Origin: Bin55 sp963667455
GTDB taxonomy: Bacteria; Pseudomonadota; Gammaproteobacteria; Pseudomonadales; Azotimanducaceae
DNA: 64,000 bases
Direction: 5' to 3'
Assembly (NCBI GenBank): GCA_963667455.2
Contig: CAXXFR010000026.1
Location: forward strand, 248,001-312,000
Under the pieces are notes generated by a model. The model did no database searches. It was given only the letters and a program-made list of their open reading frames with translations, and was not told where the DNA came from. Shown here in pieces: positions 9,247 to 18,389 of this stretch; within the stretch, counting starts at the first letter, position 1, and every line of letters begins with the position of its first letter. Made by a program: the position numbers and the translations under genes.

Positions 9247-10212
9247 ATGAGTAGAGAACACGTCGACCATAGCGACATAGCAAAATTCGCGCAAGAGCGC
9301 GTCAATTTACCGAAGGACAAGGCCAGCAAGTTCCGTGCCCAAGCGCACCGTTTACGAGAACGCTTAGAGGAGTACCTTGCAGAGAATCCAGACTTCACAC
9401 TGCGCAAGATGCTCCTGTCCGGGAGCCTCGCCAAGGGTACAGCTCTACGCACGCTAAATGACATCGACATTGCGTGCTACATCTCTGGTGCCGACATACC
9501 TTCAGATGTCAATGAATTGATCGATTTTCTCGTCGAGAAACTACGAACAGCATTTCCGAACTTCAAGCCAGACCAAGTCCAACCTCAAGAGTTCTCGGTC
9601 AAAGTGTCTTTTCGTGGCACGGGACTTGATGTCGACGTTGTTCCCATTCTTTACGACGAAGATCCTGATTGGTACGGAATACTCGTCAGCCAAGATGATG
9701 GTTCCTTCCTTGAGACTTGTATCCCCCGTCACCTGGAGTTTACGAAGAAAAGAAAAGATGCTCAACCACAACACTTCGCGCAAGTAGTGCGACTAATCAA
9801 GCATTGGGTGGCATGTCTGAAGGAGAAAGACCGGGAGTTTCGATTCAAGTCATTCATGATCGAGATGGTTCTCTCGCACCTATGCGACCAAGGCTACGAC
9901 TTCAACGACTATCCGGAGGCGATGCAACACTTCTTCACGTACATCGCCAAGAGCGACTTGCGAGAGAAGATCATCTTCACCGACTACTACCTCAAAAGTA
10001 AAGTACCGATCTTTGGCGATCCAGTACAGATCATCGATCCAGTCAACGAGAAAAACAACGTTGCCCAGCGCTACACGGAAGCTCAAGCCGATTCCATCGT
10101 AGACGCTGCGTTAGAAGCAGGTGATGCGATTGATGCAGCGTTGGCAGCACCCACAAAACAGGAAACCATCCGCCATTGGTGTCGTGTCTTTGGACCGACC
10201 TTCCACGCATAG
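9247..10212 (+). CDS. CBASS CD-NTase (cyclic oligonucleotide synthase)
   Basis: A 321-aa CD-NTase of the pol-beta nucleotidyltransferase superfamily. The signature GSLAKGT (residues ~59-65) is followed by the first two metal-binding aspartates in NDIDIACY (~71-78) and the third in LDVDVVP (~127-133). On phage infection such enzymes make a cyclic di- or trinucleotide that activates an effector. HORMA-linked cyclases of clades C and D usually make cyclic tri-adenylate; the product here cannot be read from sequence. AGGAGA precedes the ATG. It is the first gene of a four-gene operon with HORMA, TRIP13-like and TIR-SAVED genes, an architecture I recall from characterised TIR-SAVED CBASS loci. Confidence 0.93.
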   Translation: MSREHVDHSDIAKFAQERVNLPKDKASKFRAQAHRLRERLEEYLAENPDFTLRKMLLSGSLAKGTALRTLNDIDIACYISGADIPSDVNELIDFLVEKLRTAFPNFKPDQVQPQEFSVKVSFRGTGLDVDVVPILYDEDPDWYGILVSQDDGSFLETCIPRHLEFTKKRKDAQPQHFAQVVRLIKHWVACLKEKDREFRFKSFMIEMVLSHLCDQGYDFNDYPEAMQHFFTYIAKSDLREKIIFTDYYLKSKVPIFGDPVQIIDPVNEKNNVAQRYTEAQADSIVDAALEAGDAIDAALAAPTKQETIRHWCRVFGPTFHA

Positions 10213-10221
10213 GAGAACAAC

Positions 10222-10740
10222 ATGACCAGTTCCTACACCTATTCAGCAACTCTAACTTTTACACGTGCACATGCGAAGCAGATTTGCTTTCGAGTCAAGG
10301 CCGATCTGAAGCGAATCCAACGGTTCTACGGCTTTCCGAATGACGATTCGATCCAAGAATTCTATGAAGAGGTCGTCGAACTGCTGACAGCGGGATACTT
10401 GGATCGTGTCTGGTACGGCTTCGTTTGCGACGGCAAATGGATTGAACCGACTCTTCGGTACACAGCTTTCGAACTTACTGACGACAGCTTCGGAGATGAT
10501 CCGGGTTGCATCAAACCCGGTGCAAATGTAGAGGGAGCAGGATTCACGAGTTCCTTGACCCTTTCGCAAGCTTGGCATCGTCTCTCCCGAGAAGATCAAG
10601 AGGCGTTTGAGAAAACGTTGCCTTTCAAGCGTATTGTTGCGACTGAACCGGGAGTAGATGGCTATCTACAGCAGGATCTCTCTTATTCGGCCGGAGGTCG
10701 CGGGCTTCGGAGGACCAAGGTGAGGAGTTGGACATCGTGA
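10222..10740 (+). CDS. cap7: Bacterial HORMA-domain protein (CBASS sensor)
   Basis: A 172-aa HORMA-1 protein of the CBASS type. Recognisable stretches are LKRIQRFYGFP near residue 35, YLDRVWYGFVCDGKWIEPT in the middle and a conserved C-terminal block ending in YSAGGRGLRRTKVRS. In type III CBASS the HORMA protein closes around a peptide signal, binds the cyclase and switches it on. The flexible C-terminal 'safety belt' is the part remodelled by the TRIP13-like ATPase. The ATG at 10222 follows an AGGAGA site overlapping the cyclase stop. The end overlaps the next gene by 4 nt when that gene's GTG start is used. Only one HORMA gene is present, where some systems have two. Confidence 0.9.
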   Translation: MTSSYTYSATLTFTRAHAKQICFRVKADLKRIQRFYGFPNDDSIQEFYEEVVELLTAGYLDRVWYGFVCDGKWIEPTLRYTAFELTDDSFGDDPGCIKPGANVEGAGFTSSLTLSQAWHRLSREDQEAFEKTLPFKRIVATEPGVDGYLQQDLSYSAGGRGLRRTKVRSWTS

Positions 10741-11780
10741 AGACGTTAGACATTCAAGACTTGTTCGATCCAGCTCGGTCCTATCCAGATCCCGATGCAA
10801 TGGAGCTTCTTGCAAGCTTAGTTGGACTCGACGAACACAAGCTACGACTGAGCAAGATGCTTACCCTTCTGATGGTGCCGAGCACTCTGCGGAATTGGGC
10901 AAAGAAATTTCATCCTTCCTCAACTGCGGTGGTGAACGTCATGCTCGCCAAACCGCCACTCGTGATTCTCTCCGGAGACGTAGGTTGTGGTAAGACTGCG
11001 CTTGCTGAGTCAATCTGTGATCTCGTAGCGCGTGAACATCGCACGAACATCACACTCTATCCAATGAGCTTGTCGGCACGTGGACAAGGTGCGGTCGGTG
11101 AAATGACACGGCTCCTGTCTCAGGCCTTTGACTACGTATATGACGAGGGTAGGAAGCTCAAGGGAGCCAACGGAGATACTTCAAATGGCGCAGCAGTGCT
11201 TCTAATTGATGAAGCTGACGCACTGGCGCAGTCTCGTGAGGCTTCCCAGATGCATCATGAGGATCGTGCGGGGGTCAATGCACTCATCCGAGGTGTGGAC
11301 CGCCTTGCCAGTGCCAAGTTGCCTGTAGCAGTCATCATGTGCACCAACAGGCTCGATGCTCTCGACCCAGCCGTACAACGGCGCGCTGCCGACATCCTAG
11401 AGTTCCAACGACCTGATGCGAAACAACGTGAAGCAGTGCTCGCTCAGCCACTTGGGGAACTAGATCTACTTCAAGAAGACATTGCACAGATTGTCGAGCT
11501 TACCGGTTCGAAGGTAGTCGACGGAGTTCCAATCGATGCGGGGTTTACATTCTCTGACCTTACGCAACGTCTAGTTCCGGCTATAGTTCTGGATGCTTTT
11601 CCATCTGGTCCGGTAGATTCGACCAGAGCTGTCCAGATCACCAGTCAAATGCCTTCAACTCGCCCATTTGGAGAAACCGGTGGCATACCGCATGTGCGAC
11701 GAGGAGAAGAAGGTAAACATTCCGGCAAAGCGATCCAGTCGCAAGACTCGAACGTCTCAAGAAAGATGAATCTGCCATGA
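10737..11780 (+). CDS. cap6: TRIP13/Pch2-like AAA+ ATPase (CBASS negative regulator)
   Basis: A 347-aa AAA+ ATPase with Walker A SGDVGCGKTA (~residues 80-89), Walker B VLLIDEADAL (~155-164) and a sensor/arginine-finger region NRLDALDPAVQRRA (~205-218). In type III CBASS the hexamer pulls the HORMA protein into its inactive open state, keeping the cyclase off without infection. The start is GTG at 10737, overlapping the HORMA stop as GTGA with AGGTGAGGAG 9 nt upstream. A TTG at 10728 directly abuts that site and is less likely. The final ~60 residues are low in structure and more variable. The gene overlaps the effector gene by 4 nt. Confidence 0.92.
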   Translation: MKTLDIQDLFDPARSYPDPDAMELLASLVGLDEHKLRLSKMLTLLMVPSTLRNWAKKFHPSSTAVVNVMLAKPPLVILSGDVGCGKTALAESICDLVAREHRTNITLYPMSLSARGQGAVGEMTRLLSQAFDYVYDEGRKLKGANGDTSNGAAVLLIDEADALAQSREASQMHHEDRAGVNALIRGVDRLASAKLPVAVIMCTNRLDALDPAVQRRAADILEFQRPDAKQREAVLAQPLGELDLLQEDIAQIVELTGSKVVDGVPIDAGFTFSDLTQRLVPAIVLDAFPSGPVDSTRAVQITSQMPSTRPFGETGGIPHVRRGEEGKHSGKAIQSQDSNVSRKMNLP

Positions 11781-13021
11781 CCGATCCCGCAGGAAAGGTA
11801 TTCATTTCCTATCGACGCTCTCCCGCTCGACCTAACGGAGACAAAGAAGCCGCTTTGGTATGCGAAGCGCTTCGGCGTGCGGGTGTTCCCACGTGGCGTG
11901 ATGTGGATGATCTACCCCACGAACCCACCGAAGATGCGCTTGTAGACGAGCTCGACGATCCATCTCTGTCGGGCGCGATCCTGCTAGTCTCACCCGAGGT
12001 TGAGTCATCACCGATTGTGACAGGCGTGGAAGCCACCAGGATTTTTCGCCGTGTCAGAGCTCGAGAGGGCTTCTGGGTCTTACCGGTTCTGATTGGACTC
12101 GACTACGACAAAGCCGAAACAGTTCTCGGCTCGGCTGCAAGTCCTGAGAATCTCAGCAACTGGAACATGCACAAGATTGGTCGTGAAACGATTGGATCGA
12201 CAGAAGCCCGATCCATCGCACAGATTGCCTTGAAGAAGCGCATCCAAGCGATTGGCACATCGCAAGTCGGTCCATTGTCTCTCGGCGTGTTTACCAGACA
12301 CTCGCCGACAGAGAGTTTCAGCCTCGCTCACGACTTCTCGGCCGACTTCGATGGTCGCATGGTAGTCAACAAAGGTGGGTACACGTCACTCGAGAACTCT
12401 CTCCTTGACGGTGCAACTCAAGCTCTCGAAACACTTCCTAGTCCCCAATTGGTTGGAAAAGGAGTGGCTCCCTTACCGCTTGGAGTCTTGGTTGGGGCGA
12501 TTTACTCGCCCAAGGCTACGTTCGACCTGACTTGGTTGCAACCCTTCAAGGGTCAGAATCAGCGATGGTCATTGGACTTGCCAGCCGAGAGAATCCCAGT
12601 GGAGCCACGCAATATCAAGGGCGACCCTTCTTCTGAGGACTTGGTGCTTGCGATCGGAATATCTGCGGACATCGAGCACGCTGTTGCTCAGTCATTGAGA
12701 GAACTTGGAATTGCGTTTCGAGCCCTCTTGCACTGCTCACCAAAGTCGGGATCGTATACAGCGGATCTTGTGCTCACTCCTGAACAAGGGATTGGATTTG
12801 TGTGGTCCGCAATTCGGGAGCTACGCAATCTGCGCGAGGACCTGTTCCTGAAGAAGGCAAACCTGCATTTGTTTCTCGCCTGTCCTCTGGCAATGGCCGT
12901 TCTACTGGGTCAGCAACTGAACACGTTTTCGAGTTGTCACCTCTATGAACACATTCCCGAAGCAAGTCCGTCATACTGTCGAGTTCACTCATTCCAGCCA
13001 TCGAGTTTGGAGTACAAGTAG
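11777..13021 (+). CDS. TIR-SAVED CBASS effector
   Basis: A 414-aa effector. The N-terminal TIR domain starts KVFISYRRS (~residues 7-15) and continues through AILLVSPEVESSP to about residue 160. The C-terminal ~220 residues fit a SAVED sensor domain (DLVLAIGISADIEHAV, then LHLFLACPLAMAVLLGQQL near the end). SAVED binds the cyclic nucleotide, which assembles TIR domains into an active NAD+-cleaving enzyme and depletes the cell of NAD+. It starts at the ATGA overlap with the TRIP13-like gene. The TIR-SAVED assignment is strong from the FISYRRS start and the SAVED ending; effector chemistry follows from the family. Confidence 0.9.
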   Translation: MTDPAGKVFISYRRSPARPNGDKEAALVCEALRRAGVPTWRDVDDLPHEPTEDALVDELDDPSLSGAILLVSPEVESSPIVTGVEATRIFRRVRAREGFWVLPVLIGLDYDKAETVLGSAASPENLSNWNMHKIGRETIGSTEARSIAQIALKKRIQAIGTSQVGPLSLGVFTRHSPTESFSLAHDFSADFDGRMVVNKGGYTSLENSLLDGATQALETLPSPQLVGKGVAPLPLGVLVGAIYSPKATFDLTWLQPFKGQNQRWSLDLPAERIPVEPRNIKGDPSSEDLVLAIGISADIEHAVAQSLRELGIAFRALLHCSPKSGSYTADLVLTPEQGIGFVWSAIRELRNLREDLFLKKANLHLFLACPLAMAVLLGQQLNTFSSCHLYEHIPEASPSYCRVHSFQPSSLEYK

Positions 13022-13064
13022 CGGAGAGTTCAGAACCCCAGAAAAGTCCTGAAAAGATACCCAA

Positions 13065-14099
13065 ATGACAGCTCTCATGACTTTCAAGAAACGTGAATAC
13101 AGCCGGATGATTCGGCTTAAGAGCAGGTTATTCAGTCAACGGGCGCGCCGGAGTGGAGAATTCAATGGCACGAGATGGGGAATTCGACTGCACGAGGACT
13201 ATCGCAGCGAAAACCTTGAACCCGGGATCCGCGATGAAGCGTTGGAGTATTTCAAGGATCGAGCAATTGTGTGGCACGATGGAGAAGACGATAAGCCAAG
13301 CAACCACCTTTGTCGCTCGCAAAGCAGTTGCGTCAATTTCTGGTTTCCTTTCATTCGGGCTCCGGATCAACTTTCCACTGTTCTGTGCGGACTTGGCTAT
13401 GACGTGGATGAAGTCCTCGCCATCTATGCCGACCCTGCGTTGCGGGACGGTTCCTCTCCGTTCGTAGCATTCGAGTGGATTGGAGAGAAGAACTATTTGG
13501 AGGAGCGGTGGCTAGGTAAAGTAGCCTCAGACGACGACCGGACGCGGGGTGCGAACTTCACCAGTCTGGACTTCCTATTGAGATTTCGTCGTTCTGACGG
13601 GCTAATTCAGATTGTCGCTGGTGAGTGGAAATACACTGAGAGCTACAACAAAGCCACCGACAAACGATTCAGTTCAGCAGGAACAGATCGACTCGACGAC
13701 ATATATCGCAAACACGTGGAACATCCCTGCTGTCAGATCAGGGGCGACGTGAATCTCGAGTCACTGTTCTTGGATCCATTCGACCAGTTGATGCGCCAGC
13801 AACTTCTTTGCACCGCTATGGAGCGATGCGGTGAGATGGAAGCCGACGTGGTCTCCATGCTCCATGTCGCTCCCCGCGCGAACCGGGAACTCATGAAGCA
13901 AGTCACGTCGGAAGAACTGAGTGCTGTCGGTTCAGACATCCATCAAATCTGGGAAGCGCTCACTCAACCGAGTCGCTTCAAAGGAGTTGCCACCGAAGAT
14001 CTGATTCAGCTCGTATGTGCGAATGCTCCTTCAACAAAGACGCAAGAGTACCTTGCACTTCGGTACGGTGGAATGGCAATTTGGCCGCGTTTGAATTGA
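13065..14099 (+). CDS. PGN_0703-type putative restriction endonuclease
   Basis: A 344-aa protein resembling the PGN_0703 family of PD-(D/E)XK-like nucleases. The catalytic core is visible as FTSLDFLLRF (~residues 165-174, Asp ~169) followed by VAGEWKYTE (~184-192) with the E-x-K pair. Downstream helices carry RQQLLCTAMERCGEMEADV, and the C-terminus is LALRYGGMAIW. Either ATG, 13065 or 13077, could be the start; no strong ribosome site separates them. It lies 43 bp after the CBASS effector on the same strand and could be co-transcribed, but it is not a usual CBASS component. A truncated relative of its C-terminal third lies at 35070-35308. Confidence 0.75.
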   Translation: MTALMTFKKREYSRMIRLKSRLFSQRARRSGEFNGTRWGIRLHEDYRSENLEPGIRDEALEYFKDRAIVWHDGEDDKPSNHLCRSQSSCVNFWFPFIRAPDQLSTVLCGLGYDVDEVLAIYADPALRDGSSPFVAFEWIGEKNYLEERWLGKVASDDDRTRGANFTSLDFLLRFRRSDGLIQIVAGEWKYTESYNKATDKRFSSAGTDRLDDIYRKHVEHPCCQIRGDVNLESLFLDPFDQLMRQQLLCTAMERCGEMEADVVSMLHVAPRANRELMKQVTSEELSAVGSDIHQIWEALTQPSRFKGVATEDLIQLVCANAPSTKTQEYLALRYGGMAIWPRLN

Positions 14100-14352
14100 G
14101 GCACATCGGCAAGTGCACACTCCCAGAGCGTACCGCGTTCAGACTTGACCGATCACGTGACACGCACACCATACCCATGCAAAATAACCCTAAGCTGTTG
14201 TCGCTCATTGTGTCGTGCAGGTCCATCAATCGAATTAGGCTCGTCCAAACTCGAACGGCATCGAGCAATCCTCGAGAGCTTGATGGTGGTACAATTAACT
14301 CACAAGTATTCCAATTGTAGAGACTGCCACCAATTATCGGGAGCGTGTAAGT

Positions 14353-14724
14353 ATGGACAAAGCAAGCAGTTTGGAGGCTTCTGCCAGATCAAGAGTTCAG
14401 AAAGTAATAGATTGTTACATTGATGTAGAAACCGAGTGTGTAACTGTAGGGAAATTCCTGATCGTCGAGACAGAAACCGGTATGGACATCGGAATTTTTG
14501 AATTACACTATAGTGTGAGGAGACCAGACAACCAAGAGTGGTTACCGTCAGAGCCAGTGTATAGATTCTTACTTCGATTTGCGAGCAACAGGCGAGAATG
14601 CGAACAGCTAGTCGAATGGATGAGATCCGAAGCGAAAGCCACCGAGAAGTATAGAAGTGCAGAGACTAGCGCCAACTTCCTAAAGAATTGGAATACTGTC
14701 TTGGATCAACGAGTTGGTGACTAG
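14353..14724 (+). CDS. Hypothetical protein
   Basis: A 123-aa soluble protein, not recognised. GGGAG lies ~10 nt before the ATG. The sequence has a helical start (ASSLEASARSRVQKVIDCYI), a beta-rich middle (GKFLIVETETGMDIGIFELHY) and a helical end with many charged residues. The base composition is more AT-rich than the neighbouring glycohydrolase, suggesting separate origin. No membrane segment, signal peptide or catalytic motif is visible. It stands alone between the PGN_0703 nuclease and the glycohydrolase. Confidence 0.6.
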   Translation: MDKASSLEASARSRVQKVIDCYIDVETECVTVGKFLIVETETGMDIGIFELHYSVRRPDNQEWLPSEPVYRFLLRFASNRRECEQLVEWMRSEAKATEKYRSAETSANFLKNWNTVLDQRVGD

Positions 14725-14798
14725 GTGCTACATATTTTTTGCGTAGAGAATTGAAGATGAGAGTGATTGCATGAACATGTGATCCTTGTGGTCTTGGA

Positions 14799-15151
14799 TT
14801 AAACTGCTGTCGGAATGACTATGTTGTTCTTGTTCGAGGGGAACTGCTCAAAGACCCCTTGATCCATTGAGAGAAAATCATAGACTGCACTTGTCAGTAG
14901 TTGTCTTTGCATATTGGAGTTACCTCCGAGAGTCGAGCGCAGGCGGCCCCGAAACACTCTTCTCCGATCAGAGACGTCGCAAACTCGATTGGACCGTAGA
15001 GCATGGAACTTGTGCCCCAAACCTGACCAATTGCGAGCGAGCGGAGGTCGTATATCGGAAGTGCCTTTCCACCAGCTATTTCAGAGAGATCTACGTCGAA
15101 CATCCCGGTGACAACGATATCACTACAGGAAGGATGGATAAGCGTATCCAA
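14799..15151 (-). pseudogene. Possible frameshifted minus-strand gene
   Basis: Two overlapping minus-strand frames read like one protein. The first (15151 to 14894) includes DLSEIAGGKALPIYDLRSL and YGPIEFATSLIGEECFG. The second (ending at 14799) includes LLTSAVYDFLSMDQGVFEQF and ends in NIVIPTAV. The switch falls near 14895-14930, so a single indel would join them. No family was recognised and no ribosome site is clear for the TTG at 15151. Confidence 0.3.
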
Positions 15152-15196
15152 GACCGACGGAGTCCAAGTCTAAACCTGTCCCAGAAAGTTTAGAGG

Positions 15197-16999
15197 GTGT
15201 CCAAATTGAAGAACGAACTAGACAGTCAAGACCTCTTTGAGGTCGAGGATTCTGAGGAACGCTTGATAGTGAATTCCGCTCTGTGGGCTGCCGCGGGCGA
15301 TGCTTTGGGATGGATAACCGAACTGTCCCATGGTCCTAAAGGCGTTGTGAGGCGCATAGGCCAAGACCGTGTTGAAAGGCCTTCAGATTGGCGAAGACGG
15401 ATCGGTGGTCGAACAGGTCCCACCGTGGACATTCCCGCTGGGACTTACTCCGATGACACTCAACTGCGTCTTGCAGTTTGCCGGTCAATCCGCGGAGACA
15501 GATACTTTGACGTTGAAGCATTTGCAAAGGTGGAATTGACGGTCTGGCCGGTATATGCACTAGGAGCTGGACTTGGAACTAAGACAGCGGCGGCCAATCT
15601 TGCGCGTCGGCAAGTCAATTGGTTTTCAAATTTCTTCGAACGAGGCAAGCAACGCTACATGGACTGTGGCGGCAATGGTGCCGCAATGAGAATTCAACCT
15701 CATGTCTGGGTTGGTCATCGCAACCATGAATCTATGGTGCTGGACGTCTTGAAGGACGCATTGACAACTCATGGTCACCCTCACGGATTTTGCGGTGCCG
15801 TGTGGCACGCCATTTGCTTAGCTGACGTGTTGCGCACAAAAGCACGACCCAGTCTCCAAGACTTGCACGATGTTGTTGAGGCGTTCCGAGGAATTGATCG
15901 TATTGTTCACAGTGATTCGCAATTGTCGATGTTTTGGAAGGGTTATTGGGAGGGCTTGAATGGCAAGTCTCTTGAGGGTGAAATTGCCGAGATGTGCGAC
16001 GAAATTTCTCTCGATTTGGACCTGATGGAAAGGGAATTTGCGAATGGAGCGTCCGACCCTGCACAGACCTACCATCGAGTCTTGGCAGCGCTTGGGTGTC
16101 TTGAACCTAGTCTCCGCGGATCGGGCATGAAGACCGCTATTGCCGCAAGTGCTCTGAGCATCTTGTTCTCCGAGACTCAAATCGAAGAGTGCCTACTCAC
16201 AGCTGCAAATGAGCTGGACAGCGATACGGACACCATTGCCACGATGGCTGGAGCTTTGCTGGGAGTCATTGCTGAGCGTGAACCCAGTTGGAAGCTACAG
16301 GATCGATCCTATATCGAGTTCGAGGCGAAGAGACTAGCGGCAGTTTCTCGGGGCGAAGAGCAAGAGAGCTTTGCCTATCCGAATTTGAGCACCTGGAATC
16401 CACCCGTCCGACACAACGCCGGAGTAGGCATGGTGAATTGTTCCATGGCATTGGCAGGCCTAGGTGAAGTCAAAGAGCTGGGGCGAGAGTACGCCACGAA
16501 GGATGCCGTCTGGAAGTGGCTTGAACTGCCTTTTGGTCAGACTGTTCTAGCCAAGACCAAGAGAGGAGCTCGAGTCGCGATAGCATCGTCCCAGATGCCT
16601 GCGAAACAGAAGTTGCCTCACTCCGCGAAGGAACAGGTAAGTAGCAAACACAAGGATTCCGGTCTAGATGCCCTCGAACAAAACTACCGCGACGAGGAAC
16701 CCACACTTGGTTTCAACGACTCCGAGAATCTAGGCTCAACCATTGAAATCGCTATTGAGGAGCCAGATCCTACCTCTGCCCCGCCCACGAACTTCGACTC
16801 GTTGTTGAATGAGGTAGTCGCTTCGAACTTCGATCCGGAGGTACTGGGACGAGCCGTGATCTACTGCATCGAGAGGTTTCAGTCTGAGGAAGAAGCGGTT
16901 AGCTTTACGAAAAGCATCGCGAATGAAATGCTCGCACGACAGCGTCAAAGCGGGAAAACTACGAAGAAGTCGGTCCGGAATCGCGATAACCGGTATTGA
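15197..16999 (+). CDS. ADP-ribosylglycohydrolase family protein with C-terminal extension
   Basis: A 600-aa protein whose first ~400 residues form an ADP-ribosylglycohydrolase (DraG/ARH) domain. Metal- and substrate-binding motifs are present: AAAGDALGW (~31-39), YSDDTQ (~84-89), GNGAAMR (~158-164) and DSDTDTIATMAGALLG (~338-353). Such enzymes remove ADP-ribose from proteins or nucleic acids and often counter ADP-ribosyl toxins. After a variable linker, a ~90-residue C-terminal helical module follows (NEVVASNFDPEVLGRAVIYC, then IANEMLARQR) that the classic family lacks. The start is GTG at 15197. The C-terminal module and the sequence beyond it recur as a relic at 30045-30900. No toxin partner is adjacent. 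Confidence 0.85.
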   Translation: MSKLKNELDSQDLFEVEDSEERLIVNSALWAAAGDALGWITELSHGPKGVVRRIGQDRVERPSDWRRRIGGRTGPTVDIPAGTYSDDTQLRLAVCRSIRGDRYFDVEAFAKVELTVWPVYALGAGLGTKTAAANLARRQVNWFSNFFERGKQRYMDCGGNGAAMRIQPHVWVGHRNHESMVLDVLKDALTTHGHPHGFCGAVWHAICLADVLRTKARPSLQDLHDVVEAFRGIDRIVHSDSQLSMFWKGYWEGLNGKSLEGEIAEMCDEISLDLDLMEREFANGASDPAQTYHRVLAALGCLEPSLRGSGMKTAIAASALSILFSETQIEECLLTAANELDSDTDTIATMAGALLGVIAEREPSWKLQDRSYIEFEAKRLAAVSRGEEQESFAYPNLSTWNPPVRHNAGVGMVNCSMALAGLGEVKELGREYATKDAVWKWLELPFGQTVLAKTKRGARVAIASSQMPAKQKLPHSAKEQVSSKHKDSGLDALEQNYRDEEPTLGFNDSENLGSTIEIAIEEPDPTSAPPTNFDSLLNEVVASNFDPEVLGRAVIYCIERFQSEEEAVSFTKSIANEMLARQRQSGKTTKKSVRNRDNRY

Positions 17000-17094
17000 C
17001 TGCATCTCAAGGGGCACGCCGCTTTCTGAGACTTCGATTCCTCACCGTCTGAATACGACTCGAACACCGCTAGTGCTTCGCTTTCTCCTGCATC

Positions 17095-17500
17095 CCAAGC
17101 CTAACGCATCGAAGCGGGCAAAATCCGATCAAAGTACAGTACTTCCAGCCCTTCGGCTTTCAACACCAACGATCTGCACTGGGATAGCGTGAGCAACCGA
17201 TTTTGTAGGTTACACCTCCAGACTTCGTCGGTTGGTTTTCCTAAGTCATTGATTTTTAACGATACACCTAACGAGCTAGGCACTACATTTCCGGGCTGGA
17301 TGGAGATGCCCGATTTTTTGGAGAGCCGGAACGGGGTCACAGTGGACCGGAGGCGGGCGAGACGGTACAGCTTCTCGGCGAGCACCGCGGATTGCGGGTG
17401 GGGGGACCACGCAGTGGCTGTCGTCGGAGGAGATCCGCTGCACGGACTGTAACTGCCGAGCAGGAAGTTCCGGTTTGCCTCGGGCGACAGATGTCACACT
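17095..17500 (-). pseudogene. Decayed minus-strand gene (copy A of a duplicated relic)
   Basis: Minus-strand remnants with several stops and shifts. A readable stretch includes SDDSHCVVPP (near 17420), AVLAEKLYRLARLRSTVTPF and a weak ending in LRCVRLGMQEKAKH. The same order of segments appears on the minus strand at 30442-30900 (SDDRHYVVPP, then VHAEGLKHLAGVQSSVIPF and a longer readable tail). Both copies lie immediately after a glycohydrolase 3' end, so the pair appears to have been duplicated together. The family is unknown. Confidence 0.45.
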
Positions 17501-17891
17501 ACGGAACTATTGACGACCAAAGCGTGGTGAACGCCTCACTTCCATCGAACTCGCCGAGTTCCCTTAACTACCTGGCCATCGCCCGAATCAACTGACCATT
17601 CACTCTAAGTTGATCGAATTCGAAATCCCCCGGTACGTTTGAAGACTCCAATCGGAGACCTCCGAACAGGCCACGTTGATTGCGCTTGTCGAACCCGCGC
17701 AACATCCACTCACCGGATCCTGTGTTCGTAGTTCTGAATTGTGTGCGACTCGGGTGCGGTCAGAGAGAAGTCGGCACCCTTGAAACTCAGACTGTGAGAG
17801 TCCCTCTCCACCTAGCAAAGTCGCAGAGCACTCAACTGGCTACTGTAGAATCTGGCTGTACTTCTCGCCACATCGGGGGTATCATTCCTCG
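17501..17891. other. No gene seen
   Basis: Spacer between the relic and the lipoprotein stop. An open frame from 17680 on the plus strand runs antisense into the lipoprotein gene and has no family resemblance. Confidence 0.4.
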
Positions 17892-18389
17892 TCAGTCGAG
17901 GTCATGGTCTACTCCAATCATATCTTCATTGAACTTCACCAATCTTGACTTTATCTCTTCACCCAATTCCTGTTCAGGCTGCACCTCCTCATATTTGATA
18001 ATCAAGTCTACCAATGCCTTCGCTTCAGCAAGCAGATCTATGAATTCTTCGTGACTGTCTCTGCACTTGGCGATCATAAGTTCCCATAATTCTGCTGCTG
18101 AGTACTGCAATGCTGTTTCTGTTGTTAGAAACTGGGTGGGATCCACAATAGCTTGTCCCAATTGATATCCAAGACCATGTTCATCTTCCCAGTAAGACTT
18201 GACCAACTCCTCCATCTCTGCTACTTCTGAATCAGATACTTCGCAATCCTCCCAAGCGTCCGACAAGATTTTGGCATCCTCCGATGTAAATCCCACTTGC
18301 TCCAAACTGGATTGTTGCGGCGCACATGCCGCAATCATCAACGTAGCGATTGCCACTGCCATCCATTTTGTTTTTAGCGAAATCATCAT
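17892..18389 (-). CDS. Small lipoprotein
   Basis: A 165-aa precursor with a signal peptide (KTKWMAVAIATLMIAACAP) ending in a lipobox MIAAC, so Cys ~22 should be lipidated and the protein anchored to a membrane. The mature part is acidic and helical (DSEVAEMEELVKSYWEDE, then EEFIDLLAEAKALVDLII). AAGGAGA precedes tandem ATG codons at 18389 and 18386. No family was recognised; the size and character fit a periplasmic, outer-membrane-attached protein in a Gram-negative cell. It is a single gene with no operon partner. Confidence 0.75.
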   Translation of the reverse strand: MMISLKTKWMAVAIATLMIAACAPQQSSLEQVGFTSEDAKILSDAWEDCEVSDSEVAEMEELVKSYWEDEHGLGYQLGQAIVDPTQFLTTETALQYSAAELWELMIAKCRDSHEEFIDLLAEAKALVDLIIKYEEVQPEQELGEEIKSRLVKFNEDMIGVDHDLD

